Positions 40,709 through 50,052 of a stretch of 64,000 nt of DNA are shown piece after piece (positions within the stretch are counted from its first letter, which is position 1; each line of letters opens with the position of its first letter). The stretch comes from Thioclava sp. GXIMD2076 (GTDB lineage Bacteria > Pseudomonadota > Alphaproteobacteria > Rhodobacterales > Rhodobacteraceae). Made by a program: the position numbers and the translations under genes. Location of the stretch: NCBI RefSeq assembly GCF_037949795.1, contig NZ_CP149932.1, positions 2,531,001 to 2,595,000 of the forward strand. Reading direction: 5' to 3'. The notes below the pieces were generated by a model. The model saw nothing but the letters and a program-made list of their open reading frames with translations. It was not told the origin of the DNA and made no database searches.

Positions 40709-40728
40709 ACCCCACACCGCTTTACCTG

Positions 40729-40760
40729 ACCCGACGGCCCGCACAGGCCGTCGGGTTTTT
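40729..40760 (+). terminator. Terminator after dsbB
   Basis: ACCCGACGGCC and GGCCGTCGGGT form an 11-bp stem around CGCACA, followed by TTTT. Confidence 0.85.
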
Positions 40761-40787
40761 CTTTGCCCACTCATCGGGGTTTGGAAG

Positions 40788-40817
40788 TTGCATACCAGCC
40801 CTCGGGCGCGCTATAAG
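40788..40817 (+). promoter_or_regulatory. Putative sigma70-type promoter of gyrA
   Basis: TTGCAT (40788-40793) and TATAAG (40812-40817) are separated by 18 bases and lie 36 bases before the gyrA start. Confidence 0.4.
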
Positions 40818-40852
40818 AAGGTCCAACAAGATCTAGAAGAATTGAGGCGCGC

Positions 40853-43657
40853 GTGAACGATACTCCCGATACGCCGGACACCGAGGAAAACGGGGCGGGG
40901 CGCCCCTCCTCCGAACAGTTTCCCATAGTCTCCATCGCGTCCGAGATGAAGACGGCCTATCTCGATTACGCGATGAGCGTAATTGTCTCGCGCGCGATCC
41001 CCGATCTGCGTGACGGCCTCAAGCCCGTGCACCGCCGCATCCTCTATGCGATGCATGAGACGGGCAATACGCATGACAAGCCCTATCGCAAATCGGCGCG
41101 TCCGGTGGGCGACGTGATGGGGAAATACCACCCCCATGGCGATGCCGCGATCTATGATGCGTTGGTCCGCATGGCCCAGCCCTTCTCGATGTCGCTGCCG
41201 CTTCTGGATGGTCAGGGCAATTTCGGCTCGATGGATGGCGATAGTGCCGCCGCCATGCGCTACACGGAAGTCCGCATGCAGAAGGCCGCGGCCTTCCTGC
41301 TGGCCGATATCGAGAAAGACACCGTCGATTTTCAGGACAACTACGATGGCAAGGACCGCGAGCCGGTCGTCCTGCCTGCTCGGTTCCCGAATATGCTCGT
41401 CAATGGTGCGGGCGGTATCGCGGTGGGTATGGCCACCAATATCCCGCCGCATAACCTGGGCGAAGTGGTCGATGCGACCCTTGCCCTGATCGACAATCCC
41501 GATATGTCGACCGAGGCGATCATGCAGATCGTCCCCGGCCCCGACTTCCCGACCGGCGGGTTGATCCTTGGCCGTGGCGGTGCGCGCAAGGCTTACCTTG
41601 AGGGCCGCGGCTCGGTGGTGATCCGCGCCAAGACCCGCATCGAGGAGGTTCGCAAGGACCGTTTCGCCATCGTGGTCGACGAGATCCCCTATCAGGTCAA
41701 CAAGGCCTCGATGATCGAGAAGATCGCCGAGCTGGTGCGCGACAAGCGCCTCGAAGGCATCTCCAACATTGCCGATGAATCCGACCGTGTCGGTGTGCGC
41801 GTGGTGATCGAGCTGAAGCGCGATGCGACGCCGGATGTGGTGCTCAACCAGCTCTACCGCCTGACGCCTTTGCAAACCTCGTTCGGCTGCAACATGCTGG
41901 CGCTCAATGGCGGCCGCCCCGAGCAGCTCACCCTGCGCGATTTCCTGTCGCATTTCATCACCTTCCGCGAGGAAGTGGTCGCGCGTCGCACCGCGTTCGA
42001 GCTGCGCAAGGCGCGCGAGCGCAGCCATGTGCTCTGCGGTCTCGCCGTGGCGGTTTCGAATGTGGACGAGGTCGTGGCCACGATCCGCTCCTCGGCCGAT
42101 GCGGCCGAGGCCCGCGAGCGGCTGATGACGCGGCGCTGGCCCGCACATGATATCGTCGAATATCTGAAACTGATCGATGACCCGCTGCATCCGGTCAATG
42201 ATGACGGCACCTACAACCTCTCCGAGGTGCAGGCCCGCGCGATCCTCGATCTGCGCCTGCAGCGCCTGACCCAGATCGGGGTCAAGGAAGTCACCGACGA
42301 GCTGGCGGAACTGGCCGAGAAGATCAAGGACTACCTTGCCATCCTCGCCTCGCGCGAGCGGATCATGGCGATCATCTCGGACGAGCTGCGCGAAGTACGC
42401 GAGCTGTTCGCCGTCCCGCGCCGCACCGAGATTGCCGATTTCATCGGCGATATCGACGACGAGGATCTGATCGAGCGCGAGGATATGGTCGTGACTGTGA
42501 CGCAGTCGGGCTATATCAAGCGCACGCCGCTGGCCGATTTCCGTTCGCAGAAACGCGGTGGCAAGGGGCTGTCGGGCGGCGGTCTGAAGGATGATGATGC
42601 GGTGACCACGATGTTTGTGGCCAATACCCATACGCAGCTTCTGTTCTTCACGACCGAAGGCATGGTCTACAAGATGAAGACTTGGCAGCTGCCGGCCGGT
42701 TCGCGTGCCTCCAAGGGCAAGGCGATCGTCAATATTCTGCCGATCCCTGCGGGCGTCTCCATAGCCGCCATCACACCGGTGGACCGCGACGAGGCCGAGT
42801 GGGACGATCTGCAGATGGTCTTTGCCACCTCGGCAGGCACCGTCCGCCGCAACCGCCTTTCGGATTTCACCAATGTCATGCGTAACGGCAAGATCGCGAT
42901 GAAATTCGAGGAGGAGAATGCGGGCATGCGTCTGATCAATGCGCGCATCTGTTCCGAGGATGACGATGTGATGCTGGTCACGGCCAAGGGCCGCGCGATC
43001 CGCTTCCCCGTGCCGGAAGTGCGGGTGTTCAATTCGCGTAATTCGGTCGGCGTGCGCGGCGTGAAGCTGCTGGGCGAGGACGAGGTCGTCTCGATGTCCG
43101 TCATCCGCCACTTCGATGCCACCTCGGAAGAACGCACCGCTTATCTCAAGCAGCGCCGTCTGATGGCCGGTATCACCGAAGAGGACGAGACCGACGAGGA
43201 GGACGACGCGGTCGAGGGCGGCCAGCTCTCGCCCGAGCGCTATGCCGAAATGTCGGCGGCCGAGGACCTGATCCTGACGATTACCGCCAAGGGCCTTGGC
43301 AAGACCTCCTCGAGCCATGACTACCCCGTGCGCGGGCGTGGGGGCATGGGCGTCACCGCCTTCGAGAAGAAGATGCGCGGCGGCGATCTCGTGGCATCCT
43401 TCCCTGTCGAAATGGGAGACCAGATCATGCTGGCCACCTCGACCGGCCAGTCGATCCGCTGTCCGGTGGACGGGATCTCCTTCCGCTCGCGTGGCGCAGG
43501 CGGTGTGCGGGTCTTCAACACGGCTGTCGGCGAGACGGTGGTCTCGGTCGCCCGTATCGCCGATCAGGGTGATGAGGATGGCGAGGAGCTGCCAATCACG
43601 GAAACGTCACAGACTGACGATACGCCACCCGCTGACGGCGCTTCCGAAGACGAGTAA
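40853..43657 (+). CDS. gyrA: DNA gyrase subunit A
   Basis: The 934-aa protein has the winged-helix/tower domain with catalytic Y137 (AMRYTEV), the coiled coil and a C-terminal beta-pinwheel with the GyrA box (QKRGGKG). The quinolone region reads [10 protein letters not shown], with Ala98 at the place of E. coli Ser83. Compared with E. coli it has an acidic insertion near residue 775 ([15 protein letters not shown]) and a polar acidic tail. GTG 40853 follows GAGG. It introduces negative supercoils together with GyrB, which is not in the window. Confidence 0.97.
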   Translation: MNDTPDTPDTEENGAGRPSSEQFPIVSIASEMKTAYLDYAMSVIVSRAIPDLRDGLKPVHRRILYAMHETGNTHDKPYRKSARPVGDVMGKYHPHGDAAIYDALVRMAQPFSMSLPLLDGQGNFGSMDGDSAAAMRYTEVRMQKAAAFLLADIEKDTVDFQDNYDGKDREPVVLPARFPNMLVNGAGGIAVGMATNIPPHNLGEVVDATLALIDNPDMSTEAIMQIVPGPDFPTGGLILGRGGARKAYLEGRGSVVIRAKTRIEEVRKDRFAIVVDEIPYQVNKASMIEKIAELVRDKRLEGISNIADESDRVGVRVVIELKRDATPDVVLNQLYRLTPLQTSFGCNMLALNGGRPEQLTLRDFLSHFITFREEVVARRTAFELRKARERSHVLCGLAVAVSNVDEVVATIRSSADAAEARERLMTRRWPAHDIVEYLKLIDDPLHPVNDDGTYNLSEVQARAILDLRLQRLTQIGVKEVTDELAELAEKIKDYLAILASRERIMAIISDELREVRELFAVPRRTEIADFIGDIDDEDLIEREDMVVTVTQSGYIKRTPLADFRSQKRGGKGLSGGGLKDDDAVTTMFVANTHTQLLFFTTEGMVYKMKTWQLPAGSRASKGKAIVNILPIPAGVSIAAITPVDRDEAEWDDLQMVFATSAGTVRRNRLSDFTNVMRNGKIAMKFEEENAGMRLINARICSEDDDVMLVTAKGRAIRFPVPEVRVFNSRNSVGVRGVKLLGEDEVVSMSVIRHFDATSEERTAYLKQRRLMAGITEEDETDEEDDAVEGGQLSPERYAEMSAAEDLILTITAKGLGKTSSSHDYPVRGRGGMGVTAFEKKMRGGDLVASFPVEMGDQIMLATSTGQSIRCPVDGISFRSRGAGGVRVFNTAVGETVVSVARIADQGDEDGEELPITETSQTDDTPPADGASEDE

Positions 43658-43661
43658 AACC

Positions 43662-43697
43662 AAGGGCAGGCACAGCGATGTGACCTGCCCTTTCCTT
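43662..43697 (+). terminator. Terminator after gyrA
   Basis: AAGGGCAGG (43662-43670) pairs with CCTGCCCTT (43684-43692), followed by TCCTTTA. Confidence 0.75.
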
Positions 43698-43753
43698 TAC
43701 GGCTTACCAGAATCTGTGGCGCAAGATCACAGACCAACGAGCAGAGTAGACAT

Positions 43754-44458
43754 ATGAAAAAGACAGCCATCCTCGCCCTGCTGGCAGGGTTCGCGCCCAT
43801 GGCCTCCCATGCGGCCGATATCGTCGGCGCCAATGTCGGCGCTTCACATTTCAATTATCTCGACGCGGATTCGCGCGACCAGTCGCGCACCAACATCGGT
43901 GGGCAGATGGAAGTCGGCTTCACGCCGCAATTCTCGCTTCAGGGCGATATGGCGCTCAATCGCTACTGGGATGACAGCTGGGATGGCCATACCACCGCGC
44001 TCCATGCCATCTACAATATGAATGGCATGATGAAATTCGGTGCGCGTGCCGGTTTCGAGCGGATCGACGGCGATGATTACACCACGCTAGGCGTCGAGTA
44101 TAAGGGCGATTATGGCATGTTCTCGGTGGAGAGCGCCTATAATCACGTCAAGAGCGATGATGCCGATATGCAGGGCAACCTCTATAACGTCTCCGCAACC
44201 ATGCCGCTGAATTCGCAGGTCAAGGTTGGCGGCCGCCTTGATTATTACGACACCGATGATGTCACGGGCCGCCGCTATGCGGCCACCGGTGAATATGATC
44301 TGGGCAATGGCTATGCGATGACGGGCGAGCTGGGCTTCAACGATGCCAATCATGATGATGCGGAAAGCTATGTAGGCATCGGCCTGCGTGCGGATCTGGG
44401 TCAGGGTGGTGTGAGCTTCAGCGATCACAGCCTGTCGGATCTGATCGTCGGCCACTGA
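43754..44458 (+). CDS. Outer-membrane beta-barrel protein (porin-like)
   Basis: The 234-aa product has a signal peptide (MKKTAILALLAGFAP, cleavage near SHA-A) followed by alternating aromatic strands (ASHFNYLD, FSLQGDMALNRYWDD, AMTGELGFN, YVGIGLRADLG), consistent with an 8- to 10-stranded barrel. Function and substrate are unknown. It stands alone between gyrA and a terminator. Confidence 0.8.
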   Translation: MKKTAILALLAGFAPMASHAADIVGANVGASHFNYLDADSRDQSRTNIGGQMEVGFTPQFSLQGDMALNRYWDDSWDGHTTALHAIYNMNGMMKFGARAGFERIDGDDYTTLGVEYKGDYGMFSVESAYNHVKSDDADMQGNLYNVSATMPLNSQVKVGGRLDYYDTDDVTGRRYAATGEYDLGNGYAMTGELGFNDANHDDAESYVGIGLRADLGQGGVSFSDHSLSDLIVGH

Positions 44459-44483
44459 ACCGGGCGATCTGCGCAAGATCAGG

Positions 44484-44509
44484 GGCGGCCCTCTTGGGGG
44501 TCGCCTTTT
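44484..44509 (+). terminator. Terminator after the barrel gene
   Basis: GGCGGCCC and GGGTCGCC form an 8-bp stem with one G-T pair and are followed by TTTTC. Confidence 0.6.
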
Positions 44510-44704
44510 CATATGCAGAAACTGGTGATCCCTGTTTCCGCTCTGGCCTATTACAGTCTGCAACCAGAGCGGGTGGAAGGATCCCGTCCCCAGCCTCGAA
44601 AGGTTTGTGTCAAAACCGATAGAAAGGTTCTTTTTGAGGGGCTTTTTTTTAATCGAATATCAAAATGTTCCTGCTCTTTTCGAGGCGTGACCGGGAGGGC
44701 GGAG

Positions 44705-45055
44705 ATGAATCTCTATCATTGTATGATCGAATTGAATTCGGGCAGTAAGGCGCTGGCTTTTGCTGCGGCAGCCGATGGCTGGTATGGGGCTTTGCAGGAG
44801 CGCGGACTGATCCGCTCGTGGCGGCTGATGCGGCGCAAGCTGGGGCTCGGGGCCGATGGTCAGGCCGATTTCCTGCTGGAGATTGAGGTGACGGATATGG
44901 CCATGCTCGAGGAGGCGTTCCGCGCCGTGGGGCATGGCGACGATGCGCTGGCTCATAAATATGACCTGATGCATGGTATGATCGCCACAAGCAGCGTGGG
45001 GCTCTACCGCGAGTTCCCCGACCCGGAGCGCCGCGAGCGCATCGCGCTGATCTGA
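44705..45055 (+). CDS. DUF6614-like conserved protein
   Basis: The 116-aa product (MNLYHCMIELNSGSKALAFA start; WRLMRRKLGLG; FLLEIEV; end YREFPDPERRERIALI) fits a small family seen mainly in Rhodobacterales and has a ferredoxin-like alpha/beta plan. ATG 44705 follows GGAG closely; the longer frame from 44513 crosses the terminator and is rejected. No function known. Confidence 0.65.
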   Translation: MNLYHCMIELNSGSKALAFAAAADGWYGALQERGLIRSWRLMRRKLGLGADGQADFLLEIEVTDMAMLEEAFRAVGHGDDALAHKYDLMHGMIATSSVGLYREFPDPERRERIALI

Positions 45056-45213
45056 GGGTCCCGCGCGGCAAAGCGGCATCGAGCCCCTTCACCGCGCGCG
45101 GGATCGGGCCTGTGGCCCGCCCCGAGGGGGCCTTGTGTCTCCTCAACGCTCCAGTTGGCTTGGCCACGAGAATGTCTCTTTTCAAATTACCGGCTTTGGC
45201 CTAGACCCGCGCC

Positions 45214-46557
45214 ATGACAGATACACTCCATATCCTTGGCGGCGGCATGGCCGGTTCCGAAGCCGCGTGGCAGGCCGCATCCGCAGGCGTGCGTGTCGTG
45301 TTGCACGAGATGCGCCCCACCGTTGAAACCTTTGCCCACCGCACCGGTGATTTCGCCGAGATGGTGTGCTCGAATTCCTTCCGCTCGGATGATGACGAGC
45401 AGAACGCCGTGGGGCTCCTGCATTGGGAAATGCGGGCCGCGAACGGTCTGATCATGTCGATGGCCGATCGTCACAGCCTGCCCGCAGGGGGCGCGCTGGC
45501 CGTGGACCGCGATGCGTTCTCGGCAGGTGTGACCCGTGCGATCAAGGATCACCCGCTGATCGAGACGCGCTATGGCGAGATTACCGAACTGCCCAAGGAC
45601 GGGCATTGGATCGTGGCCACCGGCCCGCTGACCTCGGGCGCGCTGGCAGAGAGCATCCGCCTCGAGACCGGTGCCGATGCGCTGGCCTTCTTTGATGCCA
45701 TCGCCCCGATCATCTATTTCGACACGATCGATATGGATATCGCATGGCTGCAATCGCGCTATGACAAGGGCGAGACCGAGGAAGAGCGCACCGCCTATAT
45801 CAACTGCCCGATGACCAAGCCCGAATATGAGGCCTTCATCGACGCGCTTCTGGCCGCCGACAAAACCGAGTTCCATGATGGCGAGACGGCGAAATATTTC
45901 GATGGCTGCCTGCCGATCGAGGTGATGGCCGAGCGTGGACGCGAGACGCTGCGTCATGGCCCGATGAAGCCCATCGGCCTGACCAACAGCCACAAGCCCG
46001 AGGAAAAAGCCTATGCCGTGGTGCAACTACGCCGCGATAACGCACTGGGCACGCTCTATAATATCGTAGGCTTCCAGACCAAGATGAAATATGGCGCGCA
46101 GACGGAAGTGCTGCGGATGATCCCGGGCCTGCAGAATGCGAGTTTTGCGCGGCTGGGCGGTATCCACCGCAATACATTCATCAACTCGCCCACTCTTCTG
46201 GACACCCAGATGCGGCTGAAATCGCGCCCCAATATTCGTTTTGCGGGGCAGATTACCGGCGTCGAGGGCTATGTGGAATCCTCGGCCATGGGGCTTCTGG
46301 CGGGCCGGATGGCTGCCGCCGAGATCCTTGGCCGCGATCTGCCGCCGCCCTCATACGAGACCGCAATGGGCAGCCTTGTGAACCACATCACCGGTGGCGC
46401 GGAGGCCAAGACCTTCCAGCCGATGAATGTGAATTTCGGGCTATTCCCGCCGGTCGAGGCGCGTGGCGGGCGGCGCGGCCGCAAGGACCGGTACAAACTC
46501 TATACCGACCGCGCGAAAGAGCAGTTCACCGCGTGGCTTGACGCCCAGCCCAAGTGA
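45214..46557 (+). CDS. trmFO: Folate-dependent tRNA (m5U54) methyltransferase TrmFO
   Basis: The 447-aa protein begins with the FAD-binding [12 protein letters not shown] and has the TrmFO blocks [23 protein letters not shown] and [14 protein letters not shown]. It methylates U54 of tRNA to ribothymidine using methylenetetrahydrofolate and FADH2. The gene ends seven bases before gluQ, so they may share a transcript. Confidence 0.95.
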   Translation: MTDTLHILGGGMAGSEAAWQAASAGVRVVLHEMRPTVETFAHRTGDFAEMVCSNSFRSDDDEQNAVGLLHWEMRAANGLIMSMADRHSLPAGGALAVDRDAFSAGVTRAIKDHPLIETRYGEITELPKDGHWIVATGPLTSGALAESIRLETGADALAFFDAIAPIIYFDTIDMDIAWLQSRYDKGETEEERTAYINCPMTKPEYEAFIDALLAADKTEFHDGETAKYFDGCLPIEVMAERGRETLRHGPMKPIGLTNSHKPEEKAYAVVQLRRDNALGTLYNIVGFQTKMKYGAQTEVLRMIPGLQNASFARLGGIHRNTFINSPTLLDTQMRLKSRPNIRFAGQITGVEGYVESSAMGLLAGRMAAAEILGRDLPPPSYETAMGSLVNHITGGAEAKTFQPMNVNFGLFPPVEARGGRRGRKDRYKLYTDRAKEQFTAWLDAQPK

Positions 46558-46563
46558 GGGCCG

Positions 46564-47394
46564 ATGCGCACGCGGTTTGCTCCCTCGCCCACGGGGCTTC
46601 TGCATCTGGGGCATGCCTATTCCGCGCTTCTTGCGTGGGATAGGGCGCAGGCCGAGGGCGGCGTCTTCCTCCTGCGGATCGAGGATAACGACACGCAGCG
46701 CTGCCGCCCCGAATATGAGGCGGCCTGCTACGAGGATCTGCGCTGGTTGGGGCTGTCATGGCCCGAACCCGTGATGCGGCTCTCGGACCGGCGCGAGACC
46801 TATCAGGCCGTGATCCATGATCTGATCGACCGCGGGCTGGCCTATCCCTGTGCCTGCACGCGGCGCGACATCCAGGAGGCGCTCTCGGCACCGCAGGAAG
46901 GGGTGGCTGCCCCCCATCTCTATCCGGGCACCTGCCGCCACCGCAAAGGCGAATATCCGCAGGAGGGCGATGCGGTGCGGCTGGATATGGCGGCGGCACT
47001 TGGCACGATCCAGCATCCGCTGACATGGGAAGAAACCGGCCTTGGGGCGGGACAGCATGTGCTCGACCCTGCCCGCCTGCTGCAGGACCATGGCGATATC
47101 GTCCTGATGCGCAAGGATATCGGCACGGCCGCCTATCATCTGTCGGTGGTGGTCGATGACGCCGAACAAGGCATCACCGATGTCATCCGTGGGGCGGACC
47201 TTGCGGAGGCGACGATGCTGCACCGGCTGTTGCAGGCGGTGCTGGAGCTGCCCACGCCGCGCTACCATCACCACCGGCTGATCCGCGACGAGAATGGCAA
47301 GCGGCTGGCCAAGCGCGATGATGCGCGCGCCATCTCGCTTTACCGCCACGAGGGCGCATCGCCCGCCGAGATACGGGCGATGGTCGGACTTTAG
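46564..47394 (+). CDS. gluQ: Glutamyl-Q tRNA(Asp) synthetase
   Basis: The 276-aa protein is a GluRS catalytic domain without anticodon-binding domain: [14 protein letters not shown] (HIGH region) at the start, CACTRRDIQ and YPGTCRH zinc-type cysteines, and [10 protein letters not shown] (KMSKS region). It attaches Glu to queuosine in tRNA(Asp). Its 3' end overlaps hisI by four bases convergently. Confidence 0.93.
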   Translation: MRTRFAPSPTGLLHLGHAYSALLAWDRAQAEGGVFLLRIEDNDTQRCRPEYEAACYEDLRWLGLSWPEPVMRLSDRRETYQAVIHDLIDRGLAYPCACTRRDIQEALSAPQEGVAAPHLYPGTCRHRKGEYPQEGDAVRLDMAAALGTIQHPLTWEETGLGAGQHVLDPARLLQDHGDIVLMRKDIGTAAYHLSVVVDDAEQGITDVIRGADLAEATMLHRLLQAVLELPTPRYHHHRLIRDENGKRLAKRDDARAISLYRHEGASPAEIRAMVGL

Positions 47395-47753
47395 TCGTCC
47401 ATCGGCTCGGAGGTGATGACCTCGTGGCCATTCTCGACCAATGTATAGAAGCAGCTGCGGCGGTTGGTGTGGCAGGCCGGCCCCTTTTGCGTGACCTTCA
47501 TCAGCAGGCAATCACGGTCGCAATCGATGCGCAGCTCGACCAGATGCTGCATATGCCCCGAGCTCTCGCCCTTGGCCCAGAAGCTCTGGCGCGAACGCGA
47601 CCAATAGGTCACATGGCCGCTCTCGAGCGTCTTCGCGAGGCTTTCGGCATTCATCCATGCCATCATCAGCACCTCACCATTCTCGGCATCTTGGGCGATG
47701 GCGGGGATCAGACCATTGGCATCATATTTCAGGCTGGAAAGATCGAGCGACAT
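47391..47753 (-). CDS. hisI: Phosphoribosyl-AMP cyclohydrolase HisI
   Basis: The 120-aa product matches His[34 protein letters not shown], then [12 protein letters not shown] and [13 protein letters not shown], which carry the zinc cysteines and Mg ligands. It opens the ring of PR-AMP in step three of histidine synthesis. It is the single HisI domain form, without HisE. Confidence 0.95.
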   Translation of the reverse strand: MSLDLSSLKYDANGLIPAIAQDAENGEVLMMAWMNAESLAKTLESGHVTYWSRSRQSFWAKGESSGHMQHLVELRIDCDRDCLLMKVTQKGPACHTNRRSCFYTLVENGHEVITSEPMDD

Positions 47754-47814
47754 AGGGGTTTCCTCTGCAAGGTGAAGGCCCTATCTATCGCAAACGGAAG
47801 TAAGGGGAAAGACC

Positions 47815-48246
47815 ATGAGCGACGGCGATCTGTTCAAGCTGTATTCGCAGCGCATACTGGCGCTGGCGGCCGATATTCCCCATACCGCCCCCCTGCCCGC
47901 CCCCCACCACACCGCCAAGAAACGGGCCCCTCTGTGTGGCTCGACGGTCGAGGTGGCGCTTGATCTGAAGGATGGACGGATCGCGGGTTACAGCCAGAAT
48001 GTGCGGGCCTGCGCGCTCGGTCAGGCCTCTGCTGCGATCTTCGGTCAGAATGTTATCGGCCGCTCCCGCGCCGAGGTGCAAAAACTGCGCGACGACCTGG
48101 CACTGATGCTGGCTGGCCAAGGGCCGGTGCCAGACACGCCCTTTGGCGACTACGAAGTTCTGACCGCGGCTCAGGACTATCCCAACCGGCATGGATCTAT
48201 CCTGCTGGCGCCCGATGCCACGTTGATGGCCTTTGAGCAGGATTAA
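47815..48246 (+). CDS. NifU/IscU-like iron-sulfur scaffold family protein
   Basis: The 143-aa product has the U-type N-terminal plan: LYSQRILALAADIP, then APLCGSTVEV and VRACALGQASAAIFG, giving two of the usual three scaffold Cys. The third near the end is missing. It may be a specialised or vestigial scaffold. It is followed by a chemoreceptor but no isc/suf genes are close. Confidence 0.75.
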   Translation: MSDGDLFKLYSQRILALAADIPHTAPLPAPHHTAKKRAPLCGSTVEVALDLKDGRIAGYSQNVRACALGQASAAIFGQNVIGRSRAEVQKLRDDLALMLAGQGPVPDTPFGDYEVLTAAQDYPNRHGSILLAPDATLMAFEQD

Positions 48247-48302
48247 CGGCTTCTCAAAGCTTCTCTGAAAGGCTCCTCCCATAAGTGTGGAGGCGCTTTT
48301 TG

Positions 48303-49712
48303 ATGAATGATCTGTCCTTTTCCGCGAGTGAGGCCCGTCCTGCGTCGGATGATCTGAGCCAGATCGGGCGCGAAGCGATTACGCTCGGGCGCGAGATCGT
48401 CGAGATCGCAGCCGCACTGGATTTGCTCGCAATGGCGGCCGCAGATCAGAGCACCCATCTGGCTGCCGCCGATCGGGCCGCGCATACTATCCAGTCGGCC
48501 AATGAGAGCGTGCTGAGCGGCATCAGCGCCGTGTCCGATGCCGCAGAACGCACACAGAGCAATGTCACAGAGACCGCAGCCCAGATGCGGAAGACGGCGG
48601 AGCACGCGCATAAGATCGCTGGCTGGGTTACCTCGGTGGCCACACGCATGGCGGATATCGGCCAGACGCTGGCGCAGGTGACATCACAAAATAGCAGCAT
48701 CCGGCAGATCGCCACGCAAGTGAACATCCTCGCCATCAATGCCAAGATCGAAGCCGTACGTGCAGGCGATGCGGGGCGTGGCTTTGCCGTGGTGGCCGAG
48801 GCCGTGAACGAACTCTCGCGCAAGACAGCCACTACGGCGGACGGGATCAGCAATGCGATCGAGGGCTTGGACCGCGGCATTAAAACCCTGCGTAGCGAGG
48901 CAGAAGCTATCACCAATGATGCCTCACAGGTGCTCAGCGGGACCGAAGAAACCGATCGCGCGATGGCGCGCATGACGCAATCAGTCGGCGAGACCCGTCA
49001 GGCCATATCGGATATCGCACAACGCACCGCTGAGGTCAGGGAGGCCAATAGCCGCTTCGGACCTGCCTTTGCCGCGATGACCAAGACAATGCGCCAGGGT
49101 GCGGATCAGGTGACGCAGGCACAGGGCCGCGCCAATGCGCTGATCACCGTTGGCGAAACCATTGTGCAGCATTCCGTCCGGCTTGGCGGAGCAATTGAAG
49201 ATGCCGCGCTTATCAGGTTCGTGCAGCACGAGGCAGCACGGGTCAGTGACCTGTTCGCCACGGCGGTGGCCAATGGGCGTATCGATATGGCCGCCCTCTT
49301 CGATAGGCAGTATCAGCCCGTCGCGGGTAGCGATCCGCTGCAGGTCATGACGCGCTTCACCGGTTTCACCGATGAGGTTCTGCCGCCCATTCAGGAAGCG
49401 GCTCTCGAGATAGACCCGAAGATCGTGTTCTGCGCCGCCGTGGACCAGAACGGTTATCTGCCAACCCATAACCGAAAATTCTCCAAACCACAGGGCCAAG
49501 ATCCCGTCTGGAACGTGGCCAATTGCCGGAACCGCAGGATCTTCGACGACCGGGTGGGCCTGCGCGCGGGCCGTTCCACCGCGCCCTTTGTTCTGCAGAT
49601 CTACCGCCGCGACATGGGAGATGGGAACTTTGTTCTGATGAAAGACCTCTCTGCGCCGATCACCGTCAACGGACGCCACTGGGGCGGCTTGCGTATCGCC
49701 TATGCGTTCTAG
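48303..49712 (+). CDS. Soluble methyl-accepting chemotaxis protein with C-terminal sensor
   Basis: The 469-aa protein lacks membrane segments. The signalling coiled coil is at residues about 50-290 with the tip [20 protein letters not shown]; residues about 300-469 look like a Cache/PAS-type ligand domain (DPKIVFCAAVDQNGYLPTHN, then APITVNGRHWGGLRIAY). The order signalling-then-sensor is reversed from standard receptors. ATG 48303 follows GGAGG; GTG 48285 is an alternative. Confidence 0.85.
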   Translation: MNDLSFSASEARPASDDLSQIGREAITLGREIVEIAAALDLLAMAAADQSTHLAAADRAAHTIQSANESVLSGISAVSDAAERTQSNVTETAAQMRKTAEHAHKIAGWVTSVATRMADIGQTLAQVTSQNSSIRQIATQVNILAINAKIEAVRAGDAGRGFAVVAEAVNELSRKTATTADGISNAIEGLDRGIKTLRSEAEAITNDASQVLSGTEETDRAMARMTQSVGETRQAISDIAQRTAEVREANSRFGPAFAAMTKTMRQGADQVTQAQGRANALITVGETIVQHSVRLGGAIEDAALIRFVQHEAARVSDLFATAVANGRIDMAALFDRQYQPVAGSDPLQVMTRFTGFTDEVLPPIQEAALEIDPKIVFCAAVDQNGYLPTHNRKFSKPQGQDPVWNVANCRNRRIFDDRVGLRAGRSTAPFVLQIYRRDMGDGNFVLMKDLSAPITVNGRHWGGLRIAYAF

Positions 49713-49717
49713 GTGAA

Positions 49718-49747
49718 GAAAAAGCCGCCATCGGGGAGATGGCGGCA
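49718..49747 (-). terminator. Terminator (minus strand) after the 38-aa gene
   Basis: GCCGCCATC/GATGGCGGC forms a 9-bp stem; on the minus strand it runs into TTTTTC. It could end transcripts of the 38-aa ORF and also of recG-upstream minus-strand transcription. Confidence 0.65.
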
Positions 49748-49854
49748 AGTCATGCGCTTTGAAGGCATCCTTGGTGTGATGAGGCATCGTTCAGGCAAAC
49801 GATAAGGATGCGGCCCGCGGGGACAGTGCGGCCAAAGCGCGAGGCAGAAGAGCT

Positions 49855-49971
49855 TTAGAAAAGCCCCGGAAGGCACAGAAGACCGAAGAAGGTCACACAA
49901 ATCGACGCAACACCAAGCACGTCGGACACAAGATTATCGCCCTCAATCATCGAACCGATTTTACGAAGCAT
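49855..49971 (-). CDS. 38-aa small membrane protein
   Basis: ATG 49971 has a perfect GGAGG 7 bases upstream. The product begins MLRKIGSMIEGDNLVSDVLG and continues with a hydrophobic segment (VASICVTFFGLLCLPGLF) to its end, so it should be a one-span inner-membrane peptide. It is transcribed away from recG and ends before a terminator. It fills most of the 49713-50052 gap. Function unknown. Confidence 0.6.
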   Translation of the reverse strand: MLRKIGSMIEGDNLVSDVLGVASICVTFFGLLCLPGLF

Positions 49972-50052
49972 TCTGTAACCTCCTTACATCTGTTGCCACT
50001 TTGTTCTCACTTAAATGAGAACAAGTAAAGAACATTTTTAGAAAGTTTTAGA

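Noticed and set aside
40811..43318. 835-codon open frame on the minus strand opposite gyrA
   Set aside because: It is a high-GC shadow of gyrA; the composition (His, Arg, Asp, Gly repeats) has no domain sense and gyrA is certain.
44513..44704. 64-residue N-terminal extension of the DUF6614-like gene
   Set aside because: It would begin right after a terminator and its sequence is not protein-like; ATG 44705 has an SD and the family start.
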